Assembly (NCBI GenBank): GCA_965199235.1
Contig: CBDAQU010000002.1
Span: 1,426,001 to 1,490,000 of the forward strand
Length of the DNA stretch: 64,000 nt
Reading direction: 5' to 3'
From: BOG-908 sp965199235
Lineage (GTDB): Bacteria > Pseudomonadota > Alphaproteobacteria > Acetobacterales > Acetobacteraceae
The first letter of the stretch is position 1. Every line of letters starts with the position of its first letter. Position numbers and translations under genes: made by a program. Below, one piece after another: positions 1-8,086 of this stretch. Below the pieces are notes generated by a model, which was not told the origin of the DNA, did no database searches, and saw nothing but the letters and a program-made list of their open reading frames with translations.

Positions 1-1
1 T

Positions 2-169
2 CCGATGGCGGTTTCCACCAGTGCCGGCGCCGAAATACAGCGGCCGCTGGCGACCGTCGTGATCGGCGGCCTCATCACGGCCACGCTGCTGACGCTGCTG
101 GTGCTGCCGTCGCTGTTTCCGCGAGTGATCTCCGCCGCGTCGGTCAAGCCAACTCGGCGGGACGAATGA
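2..169 (+). CDS. RND heavy-metal efflux permease, C-terminal end (partial)
   Basis: Only the last 55 codons of a larger gene are inside the window; the 5' part lies to the left. The readable segment contains GAEIQRPLATVVIGG followed by a hydrophobic helix ending LLVLPSLF. This is the hallmark of the last transmembrane segment of CusA/CzcA-type (HME-RND) proton-driven metal exporters of the inner membrane, and the tail after the helix is short and basic. The family pumps metal cations through a tripartite complex; the metal cannot be inferred from this fragment. The partner adaptor and outer-membrane genes would be upstream of the window. Confidence 0.8.
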   Translation, partial: PMAVSTSAGAEIQRPLATVVIGGLITATLLTLLVLPSLFPRVISAASVKPTRRDE

Positions 170-375
170 TATATGAGGCGTCCTTGCCGACGGCTTTGAT
201 TGCCTGCTATCTCGCGTGAAATAGAAACTACAAACCCTAGCGCGCAACGGCAGCGTCATCGACTGGTTCGGGATGGTGAACATGCGCATCCAACGGCCCG
301 GCAGCCGCAGCGTGTTCACCGCAATTAAGCTCTGCGACCCGTCGACGTCGTGCGCGGCCGGTTCCTCAAGCCGCG
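170..375. other. Intergenic remnant, no recognised gene
   Basis: Between the RND stop and the first dispersed repeat. A 45-codon stretch without stops runs through 243-380 on the plus strand but has no convincing start or family match. I see no promoter, RNA gene or terminator that I can defend. Confidence 0.3.
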
Positions 376-493
376 TCTAGACCGGTTCACGCAGAATGTC
401 CGCGGGAGGGCGGACCTCAAACCGGTGTAGGCCTTGTTTTGACGAATAAATTCGTCACTCCGACTATTCCAGTCTGTGTGACATTGCACTAGA
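376..493 (-). repeat. Dispersed hairpin repeat, copy A
   Basis: The reverse complement of this stretch matches copies at 33341-33450 and 39043-39160 along its whole length, starting near TCTAGTGCAATGTCA and ending GAACCGGTCTAGA. The core is a nested palindrome: CCGGTTTGAG, GTCCGC, a short loop, GCGGAC, then ACCGGTC. It has no coding capacity. It behaves like a small non-autonomous element (MITE or REP type); the origin is unknown. Confidence 0.75.
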
Positions 494-1151
494 GTTTGCG
501 AGATTTGTCGACTTGAACAGCTGGCTGCCGGAGCAATGGGTGCAGCCTGCGCGCGTCCATCCGCATCCCGAACGGCGCGATTGCCGGTTTGGAGATGTTC
601 GAGCAGGAGCGGTCCAGCCTGGTGCCGCATGCCGGACGCTTCGACGGTTCAATGCCCGCACGGCGGCGGTCTCAAAACCTGCCTGGTGACCTATGACAGG
701 CACAGGGGCCACCGTACGTTTGTCGTAGCCGGTGTCGGGCCGGTCGGACGCGCCGTAGCCGCGCAGGTCGGGTGCGATGACGGTGTAGTGTTCGGCCAGT
801 CGCGATCCGCGTGGCCGACGCACTCGACACACCTTCTGTTCATGCTGCATCTCGCGCGCGAAACGCGCGCGGGCATTGAGCTTCAGCCGTTGCCGCATCG
901 GTGCCCACCCCACCCCGAGTTCGCCCGATTTCCCGGTGGACGGGACGCCCCGGCGCTCCCTTCCAGACCGGGCACGGACACCGACGCTATCGAGCGGCTG
1001 GCCTACGACATGGCCGTGCACGACATGACCGAGTTCGCTCATCTCGGGCGCGTCCTGCCCGGCGTGTTCGCCACCTTCGGGCCAAACTGACCCGCCGCAA
1101 CAGAGTTGAGGCTCCTGCCTACGCGAATTGTAGAGAAAAGGAACCACCTGG
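494..1151. other. Region of gene scraps
   Basis: No intact gene is supported. It contains the alpha/beta-hydrolase scrap at 699-810 (minus strand) and, on the plus strand at about 975-1090, an open segment ending MTEFAHLGRVLPGVFATFGPN followed by a stop, which looks like a protein C-terminus of unidentified family. Long overlapping open frames on both strands here are the usual by-product of high GC content. Confidence 0.35.
699..810 (-). pseudogene. Alpha/beta-hydrolase fragment
   Basis: About 34 codons on the minus strand read RLAEHYTVIAPDLRGYG followed by ASDRP. This is the conserved strand and loop of alpha/beta-fold hydrolases of the epoxide hydrolase/haloacetate dehalogenase type that precedes the nucleophile elbow. 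No nucleophile elbow, no start and no C-terminal half can be found in any frame nearby, so this is a remnant. Confidence 0.5.
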
Positions 1152-1979
1152 ATGCGCATCGCACTCGAAGAACATTTTATCGTCGACCAGCCTGCGCATG
1201 TCGATCGCTGGCTGACCCTGATCCCGACTGTTCCCAAGGAGATCACCGCCAAGATCAACCGCCCGCTCTGCGATCTCGGCGAGGTACGGATTGCGGCGAT
1301 GGCGGAGGCCAACATCGACTTCGCTGTCCTGTCAAACGTAGGCACAGTCCAGGGCGCCCTCGATGCTGCGAGCGCGATGACACTCGCCCGGCAGGCCAAC
1401 GACCGCCTCGCCGATCGGTCAGACCGACGGCCGCTACCTCGACGACGACCGCTTCTCCCCGCTGTGGGAGCGCGCCCAAGATCTCGACGCGCCGATCTAC
1501 CTCCATGCTGCAGACGCCGCCGTAATGCCGGCGACCTATGCCGGGCGCCCTGAGCTGGACTATGCGACGTGGAGCTGGACGGCCGAGACGGCCGCGCACA
1601 CACTGCGGGTCATTTTCGGCGGCGTGTTCGACCGCTTCCCCCCCCCCCAAGGCGAAGCTGCTTCTCGGTCACGTGGGCGAGACGCTGCCTACCTTCTCTG
1701 GCGCCTCGACAAGCGCGCGCAGGCCTTCACGCAAGGCGCCGCGATCAAGCCGTCGGAGGTCTTCCGCCGCAACATCGCGATCACCACGGCGGGAACGTTC
1801 TCGGACGAGCCGCTCGATTGCGCGCTGGAAGCACTCGGCGAGGACTCCATCATGTTCTCGGTCGACCCCCGGTTCGAGGAGATGAAGGAGGCAAGTGCTT
1901 GGTGGACGCCGCCCCGCTCTCCGATGCGGTGCGCGAGAAGATTTCGTCGCGAAATGCAAGGCGTATCCTGAAACTTTGA
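1152..1979 (+). pseudogene. ACMSD-type amidohydrolase, frameshifted and internally deleted
   Basis: Starts at an ATG with MRIALEEHFIVD, the metal-binding ExH start of the Amidohydro_2 (ACMSD/gamma-resorcylate decarboxylase) family, and ends with the family tail ARRILKL. In between the frame changes several times: the first ~90 codons are in one frame, a segment equivalent to the substrate-binding middle is missing near 1415, the next part (TDGRYLDDDRF, PIYLHA) is in another frame, a run of ten C residues at 1640-1649 shifts it again, and LGHVGETL and FSVD lie in further frames. It is a tandem relative of the intact gene at 1995-3041. At least four lesions make a functional product unlikely, although the C-run could be a sequencing error. 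Confidence 0.75.
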
Positions 1980-1994
1980 AGAGAAGGTGTCAGA

Positions 1995-3041
1995 ATGTCA
2001 GTTGCTCAGGCAAAACCAACCAGGGTCGTGGGCGTCGAGGAGCACTTCATGCTGCCTGACATGCTCGGACGCATTTCGGAAACGGCGGCCAGGGAGCGCG
2101 GCTACTTCTCGCGCGACCAGCCCTTTGCCGGCTTCAGCTGCATCGAGCAGCTCAGCGACGTCGGCGAGGGCAGGCTCAAGGTGCTGGACGAGGCCGGCGT
2201 CAGCCTGCAGGTACTCTCGCTCGCCGGCCCGGGCGCCGACCTGTTGCCGCCGCGGCAGAGCGCGGCCTGGGCGCGCGAGGCCAACGACGCCCTGGCTGGT
2301 CTTGTCGTGGCCCATCCGGATCGCTTCGCCGGCTTGGCGCATTTGCCGCTGACCGATCCCGATGCCGCTGCAGACGAGCTCGAACGGTGCGTCAAGCAGC
2401 TGGGGTTCAAAGGCGTCTTGGTGCAGGGCTCCACCGACGGCCGTTACCTTGATCATCCAAGCTACGACGTGCTGCTGGACCGGGCCGCGCAGCTGGAGGT
2501 GCCGATCTACGTTCATCCCGGCATGTCGCCCGCGCCGGCACGCGAGGCGCTCTATGGTGGTCTTCCGGAGCCTTTCGGCTTCTGGATGTCGATCTCGGGA
2601 TGGGGCTGGCACGCCGACACCGCGATCCACATCTTGCGGCTGATGGTATCGGGCGCATTCGATCGCCACCCTGGATTACAGGTCGTGATCGGCCACCTGG
2701 GCGAGGGTCTGCAGGTCCTTCTCCCCCGCCTCGACCAGCAATACCATACGGCAGCCGGGATGGAGAAACTGCCGAGCGAGGTGCTGCGCCGCCACGTCCA
2801 TGTCACCATGGGTGGCTTCTTCATGAAGGCGTCCTTCATGGCGACCCTGGATGCCTTCGGCGCAGACCGGATCATGTTCTCCGTCGATTACCCGTTCGGC
2901 GACCCGAAGCAGGGCGTGGCCTTCCTGGAAAGCCTGCCGCTGTCAGACGAGGACCGTGCAAAGATCGCGCATCAAAATGCCGACCGGCTCTTCAAACTCG
3001 ATCCGGATCGAGTGAGCTCCAAGGAAGGTGTTGCGCGGTGA
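1995..3041 (+). CDS. Amidohydrolase (ACMSD / gamma-resorcylate decarboxylase-like)
   Basis: 348 aa, cytoplasmic. A metal-dependent TIM-barrel enzyme of the Amidohydro_2 family, whose members decarboxylate aromatic or aminomuconate acids or hydrolyse related substrates. Metal ligands are visible: Glu-x-His in VEEHFML (residues ~16-18), His in IYVHPG (~175), His in VIGHLGEGL (~232) and Asp in FSVDYPF (~297). Length is usual for the family (320-350). The ATG at 1995 follows GAGAAGGTG at a good distance. The gene follows a degenerate paralogue (1152-1979) and may be one surviving member of a duplicated pair. A second family member lies at 40023-41000, so both flanks of the inserted plasmid carry related catabolic enzymes. 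The exact substrate cannot be read from sequence. Confidence 0.88.
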   Translation: MSVAQAKPTRVVGVEEHFMLPDMLGRISETAARERGYFSRDQPFAGFSCIEQLSDVGEGRLKVLDEAGVSLQVLSLAGPGADLLPPRQSAAWAREANDALAGLVVAHPDRFAGLAHLPLTDPDAAADELERCVKQLGFKGVLVQGSTDGRYLDHPSYDVLLDRAAQLEVPIYVHPGMSPAPAREALYGGLPEPFGFWMSISGWGWHADTAIHILRLMVSGAFDRHPGLQVVIGHLGEGLQVLLPRLDQQYHTAAGMEKLPSEVLRRHVHVTMGGFFMKASFMATLDAFGADRIMFSVDYPFGDPKQGVAFLESLPLSDEDRAKIAHQNADRLFKLDPDRVSSKEGVAR

Positions 3042-3399
3042 GACGGCTTTCTCCGATCCTCCGTTCCGGTTCTTTGCAAAGCTCGCCTGAGCACGCGCGC
3101 GATCGTGGCAATCAGAAAAGTCGTCTGTTTGGCACTGATGAGTTCGAGGACCCGGACGGCACGGCCCGATTTCTTGGCGCGAGGGTCTCGCGTGCAAGCC
3201 AGGCTGCCGCTCGAGAGAGAATGCTGCGCTCCACCCGCAGCCGCTGTTCTCACGTCGAAGGCGCCCGAGCTCGTCGCGCTCGGGCGCGGGCAATCCTCAA
3301 CCTTCGCCTCCTCCCGGCCGTCCTGCTTGCGCGCGACCACTGCCACCCAGGCAAGGGATCGACTCCACGAATGGCTCAAATTGCCGGGCCAGATCCGCG
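3042..3399. other. Non-coding junction region, host side of the plasmid insertion
   Basis: No gene is supported. A perfect 10-bp stem, GCGCCCGAGC (3261-3270) and GCTCGGGCGC (3278-3287), with a 7-nt loop may act as a terminator-like hairpin after the amidohydrolase, though it has no T-run. The right edge, near 3399/3400, is where homology to the rep gene begins. CCGGGCC at 3384-3390 has its inverted partner GGCCCGG at 33127-33133 on the other side of the insertion. Confidence 0.4.
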
Positions 3400-3828
3400 G
3401 GGCCGTAGTTGGTCCACGACACCATAGCGCACCGGGCCAGAATGACCCGTCGCTGGCAACTCAAAAAAGTTAAAGAGGTGGGTTAGCAGATCACGCGGCT
3501 GCCCAGTCTTCTTGTCGACGTAAGACACGCGAACCTGGATGGCCAGCAGCCGCTGAAGGCTGTCGCGTATGCGTTCGGTCCCGTAGTGCCTGGAAGTTCT
3601 AAACGAGGTGATGGGGAGTTCCCAGACCGCGCCGTGTTCCGTGAGCCTGCCGCTCCCGTGAGCATGCTCGAACAGAAGGTTAAGTATGGCGCGGTCGGCC
3701 GCCTCAAGCTCAGAAGCGCCTGTAATCTCAATCAGTTCGGCCGCTTTGGGAAAGCCGTCGTAATTCGATCTCTGCTCTATCGTCAGACTCATGAACGGAA
3801 TGATGTTGCGAGAAGAGTAGCGGGTCAA
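3376..3828 (-). pseudogene. rep: Plasmid replication initiator, N-terminal half
   Basis: Reads from an ATG at 3828 (or 3792, beginning MSLTIEQRSN) leftwards. Recognisable initiator segments are FPKAAELIEITGASEL, ADRAILNLLFEHAHG, then ITSFRTSRHYGTERI and PVRYGVVDQLRP, matching the first winged-helix half of initiators found on small Acetobacteraceae plasmids. After QLRP (codon ending at 3400) the similarity stops and the frame runs into unrelated residues and a stop. The missing half is at the other end of the segment (32586-33116). The gene starts 31 bp from the first iteron, as expected for an iteron-controlled initiator. Alone, it lacks the second DNA-binding domain and should not support replication. 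Confidence 0.8.
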
Positions 3829-3858
3829 CTCGCAATCGACAGTTTTGAAAGCCTAGAT

Positions 3859-4269
3859 GTTCCCGTTTGCTCGCAACAGACCAGGTGCTCCCGCGACAGA
3901 TAGGGACGACATTGCGAGGAAACGGGTCCTCCGGAGTGTCCTGAGGCCTTAAAATGTAGTCCGAGGCCGCTGGCGCGTCGATGCAAGCAGGGGCGGTGCT
4001 GTTCCCGTTTACTCGCAACCGCGCTGCTCAGCATGCCTCGCGGTGTTCCCGTTTACTCGCAACTGCCAGATTTATGCGGCGGAAACCGGTATTCTGAGCT
4101 GGCTTGGGGCGAAAATCAGCGGGTGGATGCCCACTTTATGGTGCGAAGTAGCGTATTGCGCTCGGAGCAGGGACGAAGAGCGCTGTTCCCGTTTACTCGC
4201 AACCGCACACCCGTTTACTCGCATTCAAGTTCCCACCTTCTCGCAACACAGGACCCGTTTATTCGCAAA
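3859..4269 (+). repeat. Iterons of a plasmid replication origin (oriV)
   Basis: Seven related 19-bp direct repeats with consensus GTTCCCGTTTACTCGCAAC at 3859-3877 (one mismatch), 4001-4019, 4045-4063, 4185-4203 (three perfect), and weaker copies around 4208-4224, 4229-4247 and 4251-4269. They sit directly upstream of the rep N-half, the classical iteron layout, in which the initiator binds the repeats to open the origin and to control copy number. The spacing is irregular and spacers are not conserved, so it is not a CRISPR array. An A/T-rich stretch (4270-4345) and a near-consensus DnaA box follow. Confidence 0.88.
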
Positions 4270-4349
4270 TGGCTGATGTAACCTGCTGAAGCAAAATGGT
4301 AATTTCTGCCCTGAATCTATAAATCTAAAGAGAAGCTGAAGTTTGGCGC

Positions 4350-4358
4350 TGTGGATAG
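4350..4358 (+). promoter_or_regulatory. Possible DnaA box
   Basis: TGTGGATAG differs at one position from the consensus TGTGGATAA and lies next to the iterons and the A/T-rich segment. A 9-mer with one mismatch is weak evidence alone; position is the main support. Confidence 0.4.
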
Positions 4359-4395
4359 ATGGTGCAAAAGACGGCTTACAGGAAAAGGGGTGGAA

Positions 4396-5061
4396 ATGGC
4401 GAACACTCAGGACTTCAGCCTAATTGGACAACTCACCGTCCTAGGACAATCAGCTTATGATAGCTTCTCGCTAAGATTTCGAGTTATGCACCCCCTTGCC
4501 TTATTTATTGGAATTGCTGTCCTTGGCTGCCGACCCATTCGGGCGGAGCAGGTGGTCCTGACAACACCGATCGCGGCGTTCCCACATTCGGCGCTCGGCG
4601 GCATACGAACCGTGATACGCTACGCCGTACCTCGGCCAGACCGAACTGAAGTCGACTACTTGCTGCTCGGCGAACCGTCAGATAATACGACTGGTGCTCC
4701 GCCGATCGATATCCAAGTGGAAGGACCGCATGGCGATCCGATCACTCTATCGGATATTGAAGGCGCAGACTGCACATTGGCGCGTACAGCCATCATTCGC
4801 GCCGGCAACGGTGTCGTGCTGATTTCGGCAACCCGAGTCGACGATACAAAGCAGGTCTTGGCGGGAAGTCTGTCGCAACCTGGCGCCATGGACATCTGGG
4901 TGTACCGCAGTCGCGCAGGCGGAGAGCCGGGAGAGTCGTCTCCCGTGTTCACGGCTGAAGCTGCTCCAACACGGACAAAGCCCGTCTGTTTGAAGGCGGA
5001 AGTGGAGCAAGCGGTCGACACAACGGCACAAACGCTCCTGAGCAAGGATGCGCACCAATGA
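4396..5061 (+). CDS. Exported or membrane-anchored protein of unknown function
   Basis: 221 aa from the ATG at 4396, which follows AAAAGGGG at 5 nt. An alternative ATG at 4486 would start exactly at a signal-peptide-like stretch (MHPLALFIGIAVLGC, cleavage after RA near residue 50 of the longer form). The mature part is hydrophilic, with two cysteines (DCTLA and VCLKA), a long unstructured-looking C-terminus and no motif I recognise. It overlaps the next gene by ATGA, so the two are translated together. The partner contains an RNNNPGNLR motif found in envelope- or virion-associated proteins, so a periplasmic role is plausible but unproven. Confidence 0.65.
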   Translation: MANTQDFSLIGQLTVLGQSAYDSFSLRFRVMHPLALFIGIAVLGCRPIRAEQVVLTTPIAAFPHSALGGIRTVIRYAVPRPDRTEVDYLLLGEPSDNTTGAPPIDIQVEGPHGDPITLSDIEGADCTLARTAIIRAGNGVVLISATRVDDTKQVLAGSLSQPGAMDIWVYRSRAGGEPGESSPVFTAEAAPTRTKPVCLKAEVEQAVDTTAQTLLSKDAHQ

Positions 5062-5579
5062 GCGATCATCTTCCCGCGTCACCGTTGCCCGTTGCGGCGT
5101 TGCGTGCTGCTCCTGGTACCGCGACCTATGTCTATGCCGACGGGCGAACCATTACCTTACACGGTGATCGTCCCTATCGAAATAACAACCCCGGCAATCT
5201 TCGGTATATGGGGAAAAGTGGACCGCAAAGGGCACAGGCTGATGGAGCGCTTGGAGTTGAACAGGGCGGCTTTGCAATGTTTCCAAGCAACGAGGCAGGA
5301 GAAGGCGCGTTAGGCGCCGCAGTCGAACGCGGTGCGGCCAGCCGCAGGAGCTTGGCATCGTTCCTGAACCAGTATGCTCCGCCGACAGATCACAACAACA
5401 CGGCCGCTTATATAGCAACCGTGGCGAAAGCTCTCAGCGTGGACGCGTCCGCGACCCTCGATGCGCTTGGGCCGCAGCAACGCTCCATACTGGCACAGAC
5501 AATCATGGTGCAAGAAGGCGGTCCGTCGCACGGGCACGAGTCCGCGCCGCCGACCGTCACTCGTCCCAAACCGCGCTAA
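5058..5579 (+). CDS. RNNNPGNLR-motif protein (P5-like, envelope-associated)
   Basis: 173 aa, ATG overlapping the stop of the preceding gene. Residues ~42-50 read RNNNPGNLRY and are followed by GFAMF and a region resembling the domain found in phage structural/entry proteins and in plasmid-borne peptidoglycan-associated proteins. The domain usually has the order RNNNPGN, then a glycine/phenylalanine segment, then a helical segment such as LASFLNQYAPPTDHNN here. There is no signal peptide. A role at the cell envelope during conjugation or entry would fit, but catalytic residues cannot be assigned. Confidence 0.7.
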   Translation: MSDHLPASPLPVAALRAAPGTATYVYADGRTITLHGDRPYRNNNPGNLRYMGKSGPQRAQADGALGVEQGGFAMFPSNEAGEGALGAAVERGAASRRSLASFLNQYAPPTDHNNTAAYIATVAKALSVDASATLDALGPQQRSILAQTIMVQEGGPSHGHESAPPTVTRPKPR

Positions 5580-5617
5580 TTTTGTATTCCGTGAGGCCCA
5601 GTGGGCACCAAGCCTGA

Positions 5618-5821
5618 TTAGACCGCTGCAAACACCCAGGCCAGCGTAACAAACGGCACCAGAGCAAGGGCGCCGCGGGCGACAACGCCCAGCACCATAG
5701 CCTGGTGTTCATTCCGCTCGTGGCGAGCCTGCAGGGCGGCCAGGCGAGCGGCGAAGGTCACGCGCGGTGCACGAGCGTTCTGGAAGTAGGCGCCGGCGTT
5801 GGTGAAGGTCATTGTCGTCAT
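5618..5821 (-). CDS. Small membrane protein, unknown
   Basis: 67 aa from the ATG at 5821, which has GGAGA about 8 nt upstream on the minus strand; a longer start at 5851 has no such site. The N-terminus (MTTMTFTNAGAYF) is polar, the middle is basic (LQARHERNE), and the last ~25 residues form one transmembrane helix ending WVFAAV. A single C-terminal anchor suggests an inner-membrane protein facing the cytoplasm. No family recognised. Confidence 0.6.
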   Translation of the reverse strand: MTTMTFTNAGAYFQNARAPRVTFAARLAALQARHERNEHQAMVLGVVARGALALVPFVTLAWVFAAV

Positions 5822-6131
5822 GGCAGTGTCTCCGGTGAACGTCTCGGCCAATCTCGGCCTGCCAGAGTGACTGCATCCGCTGTGCCAGAGCGGTAAAGCA
5901 TTGACATCGCAAGTCTTTTCTCAAAGGGCGCTATTGCCTGGAGACACGGAGTTGCGTAGGACGCCAATTGATGACTAAAAGCGCCCTGTTCTGGCAAAAA
6001 CGGCAACGTCAGGACAAGTGGGAAGGTGTAGCTCGTCTTTCCGGCTGTTCGAAACACGCCGTCGTCTCACCACCTTCGAGTGTAAGCACGTCAGGCTTGT
6101 TCACGCCTCGTTCTCCTGCTTACCTTGCGGG

Positions 6132-6389
6132 ATGAGCGACAGACCTTTGCCTCCCTTGCGCCCGGCCACCCCAGACGAGGTGGAGTTCGCCATCAGCCAC
6201 GCCCTCCGGTATAGGGGTAAAAAGACGTTCCGCTACTCTGGCGAGATCATGGCCAAGATCACGACCGAGCACCTCGTCGAGAGCCTGCGGCAGAGCGGCT
6301 TCGTAATTATGAAACAGCCGCCCAGGGAACCGGGACCGTCCACGCACGGACCCCTGGGCATCGGCACCAAAGCCCACCTGACGGAGTAG
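6132..6389 (+). CDS. Small conserved plasmid-type protein
   Basis: 85 aa from an internal ATG (MSDRPLPPLRPATPDEVE). The composition is soluble: a helical core (FAISHALRYRG...MAKITTEHLVESLRQSGFVIMK) then a proline-rich tail. The TPDEVEFAISHALRYRGK-type sequence recurs, from memory, as a hypothetical protein on alphaproteobacterial plasmids; its function is not known to me. The upstream ORF extension to 6018 has no ribosome-binding site and unlike composition, so I excluded it. Confidence 0.6.
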   Translation: MSDRPLPPLRPATPDEVEFAISHALRYRGKKTFRYSGEIMAKITTEHLVESLRQSGFVIMKQPPREPGPSTHGPLGIGTKAHLTE

Positions 6390-6451
6390 GGGCATGCCGC
6401 TGCTCCAGTCCATGCCAGAGCCGGTCAGCTTCGAGGAGGTCGCGGCTGTCC

Positions 6452-6898
6452 TTGGGGGATCACCTTCAGGTTTATCCAAGCCACATCCGGCTCGCCTTCG
6501 ACAAGACTGTAAAAAACCGCGAGGTCGTCGATGTGATCCTGCGCCCAAACCTCGATCGGCGGGTTCGGCACTACCTCGCGGTTCACCGGCCAGTTCTCCT
6601 GCACGGCGACGACGACCATGGTGCGATGTGGGTGAACATGGACGGACACCCCTTGAGCTACAACACGATAGGCCAGCGGATCACGAAAGTGGCCGCGCGT
6701 TGGGGGTGCAGGTTGCATCCGCACGGCGCGCGCTACGCGATGGCCACGACCATCATGACCCTTGATCCTAAGCGGATCGATCACGCTTCGGCCGGACTGG
6801 CCCATCGTGGTTTCAGCAGCGTCAACCAGGTTTATGACAAATCGGGTAGCCTGGGAGCACAGGCCTACTGGTTGCGGCTCATGAACTCAAGCTGTTAA
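6452..6898 (+). pseudogene. Tyrosine recombinase, C-terminal fragment
   Basis: The frame holds the back half of a phage-integrase catalytic domain: a HxxR-like element in LHPHGARYAMAT, the second histidine in GLAHRGFSSV, and a candidate nucleophile tyrosine in NQVYDKSG. The first catalytic Arg-box (RxxE) and the whole N-terminal DNA-binding domain are absent, so it cannot recombine DNA alone. It ends just before the direct repeat at 6976, which may mark the recombination event that removed or separated the rest. Confidence 0.65.
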
Positions 6899-6975
6899 CA
6901 GCGACTCGCGCCGCGCACACGCGATGAATGTTGGGCAAGCCGCTCCGATGCGAGCCACTCTGCGGGCCGCCTTGT

Positions 6976-7182
6976 GTGAATCGGCGTCGAACTGGGACCC
7001 GATCTGACTAGTTCTATCTGATTGAAACAACGAGCGTTTTGGTAGTTCATTTGACACGCTATCGGCTTTGAATTGTGACCTCTCGCGACATCCCGTATCG
7101 CATCGATAAGGTGAATAAAGTGCCCGGTTTGGTGGGGTCACTTTTGGAAGCCGACTGGGGCTCCGATGACGCGCCGAAACAC
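6976..7182 (+). repeat. Direct repeat, copy 1 (IS-end-like)
   Basis: Near-identical to 9752-9922 in the same orientation; this copy has ~36 bp more (about 7107-7143). Inside are two related 19-mers, TCGGCGTCGAACTGGGACC (6981-6999) and TCGGCTTTGAATTGTGACC (7062-7080). Repeated binding sites of this kind are typical of insertion-sequence ends such as IS21-family termini. No matching transposase is present. The pair brackets a 2.6-kb cassette. Confidence 0.65.
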
Positions 7183-7184
7183 AA

Positions 7185-7342
7185 GCCCGATCCCAGCCTG
7201 ACCGTGGATAGCGGCGACCCTCTGGCCAGTAGCCCTTCAGCGGTGCGGCCGGCACGGGGCGGGCGACGGATCGCCGGAATAGCAGTACTGGTGCCAGGGC
7301 GGCAGCGGCGGCGAGGAGCTTGCGGCGGGTGTGCTGGATCAT
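7185..7342 (-). pseudogene. 5' fragment of an exported protein gene, cut by the repeat
   Basis: From the ATG at 7342 the frame reads MIQHTRRKLLAAAAALAP, with a twin-Arg-like basic start and a hydrophobic core, i.e. an export signal. It then continues ~30 residues (KGYWPEGRRYP) before running into the direct repeat at 7182, after which the reading frame is repeat sequence. The mature protein is missing, so this is a truncated remnant. Confidence 0.5.
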
Positions 7343-7469
7343 GGGGTCGCCGCACGATTTGTCCAAAACTGCACGCTAAGGACCGTTCGTATTCGGTTGC
7401 CTTTGGGACGCGTTGTGAAAGAGGATTATGAAAAGGAAGTCGCCTGATGCCCTCGTGCTGAGCAATGCC

Positions 7470-7491
7470 TTCACAAACGGTCGTTTGTGAA
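7470..7491. promoter_or_regulatory. Perfect palindrome at the resolvase start
   Basis: TTCACAAACG, GT, CGTTTGTGAA: 10-bp perfect arms around a 2-nt centre, typical of a serine-resolvase crossover core or an operator. The GTG start of the resolvase (7487) lies inside the right arm, so binding should repress the gene. Confidence 0.65.
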
Positions 7492-8083
7492 AGACACTAA
7501 GCCGGCCGCTGCCGGCCTGCTGCTCGGCTATGCGCGGGTGTCAAAAGGCGACGAGCAGAACAACGCCCTACAGGCAAAAGCATTGCGCGCTGCCGGCTGC
7601 AAACGTCTTTTCGAGGAAGCAGCATCGGGGGGCCGCTGGGATCGGCCGGAGCTGCACCGCATGCTGGACCAGCTCCGCGACGGCGACACCGTGGTTGTTC
7701 GGAAGCTCGATCGTCTGTCGCGCTCGCTCAAGGACGTGCTGCATATCATGGAGCAGATCGCCCAGGCAGGTGCCGGCTTCCGCTCGGTGACGGAAAACGT
7801 CGACACTACCACTCCAGCCGGCCGCATGATGATGCAGATGGTCGGCTCATTCGCCGAGTTCGAACGGGCCATGATTCGCGAACGCACCTCCGCAGGAATT
7901 GCTGTGGCTCGGGCTGAAAGCCGAACCGGAGGACGGCGAAAGAAGCTTGACGCAGCAAAGCGTTGCGAGATCGCCGAAAGCGTGATCTCAGGTCGAAAGT
8001 CCGGCGCAGACATGGCCCGCCTATATAATGTTAGCCAACCAACAGTCTCCAGAATTGCGTCGCAGCACCGTGAAAGAACCTGA
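7487..8083 (+). CDS. Serine recombinase (resolvase/invertase family)
   Basis: 198 aa from a GTG embedded in a perfect palindrome. The resolvase fold is complete: LLGYARVSKGDEQN with the nucleophile serine (~residue 19), the arginine-rich catalytic segment VVVRKLDRLSRSLKDV (~66-80), the E-helix (FAEFERAMIRERTSAG, ~122-137) and a C-terminal helix-turn-helix (GADMARLYNVSQPTVSRI, ~170-187). Usual length. Such enzymes resolve multimers or cointegrates at a nearby res site, here presumably the palindrome and flanking sequence. It lies inside the cassette bounded by the two direct repeats. Confidence 0.9.
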   Translation: MKDTKPAAAGLLLGYARVSKGDEQNNALQAKALRAAGCKRLFEEAASGGRWDRPELHRMLDQLRDGDTVVVRKLDRLSRSLKDVLHIMEQIAQAGAGFRSVTENVDTTTPAGRMMMQMVGSFAEFERAMIRERTSAGIAVARAESRTGGRRKKLDAAKRCEIAESVISGRKSGADMARLYNVSQPTVSRIASQHRERT

Positions 8084-8086
8084 AGT

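Noticed and set aside
3261..3287. Rho-independent terminator
   Set aside because: The stem is strong but no T-run follows on either strand, so only a hairpin is recorded.
3859..4269. CRISPR-like array
   Set aside because: The repeats are 19 bp, degrade away from the centre, and spacers vary from a few bases to over 100; position beside rep shows iterons.
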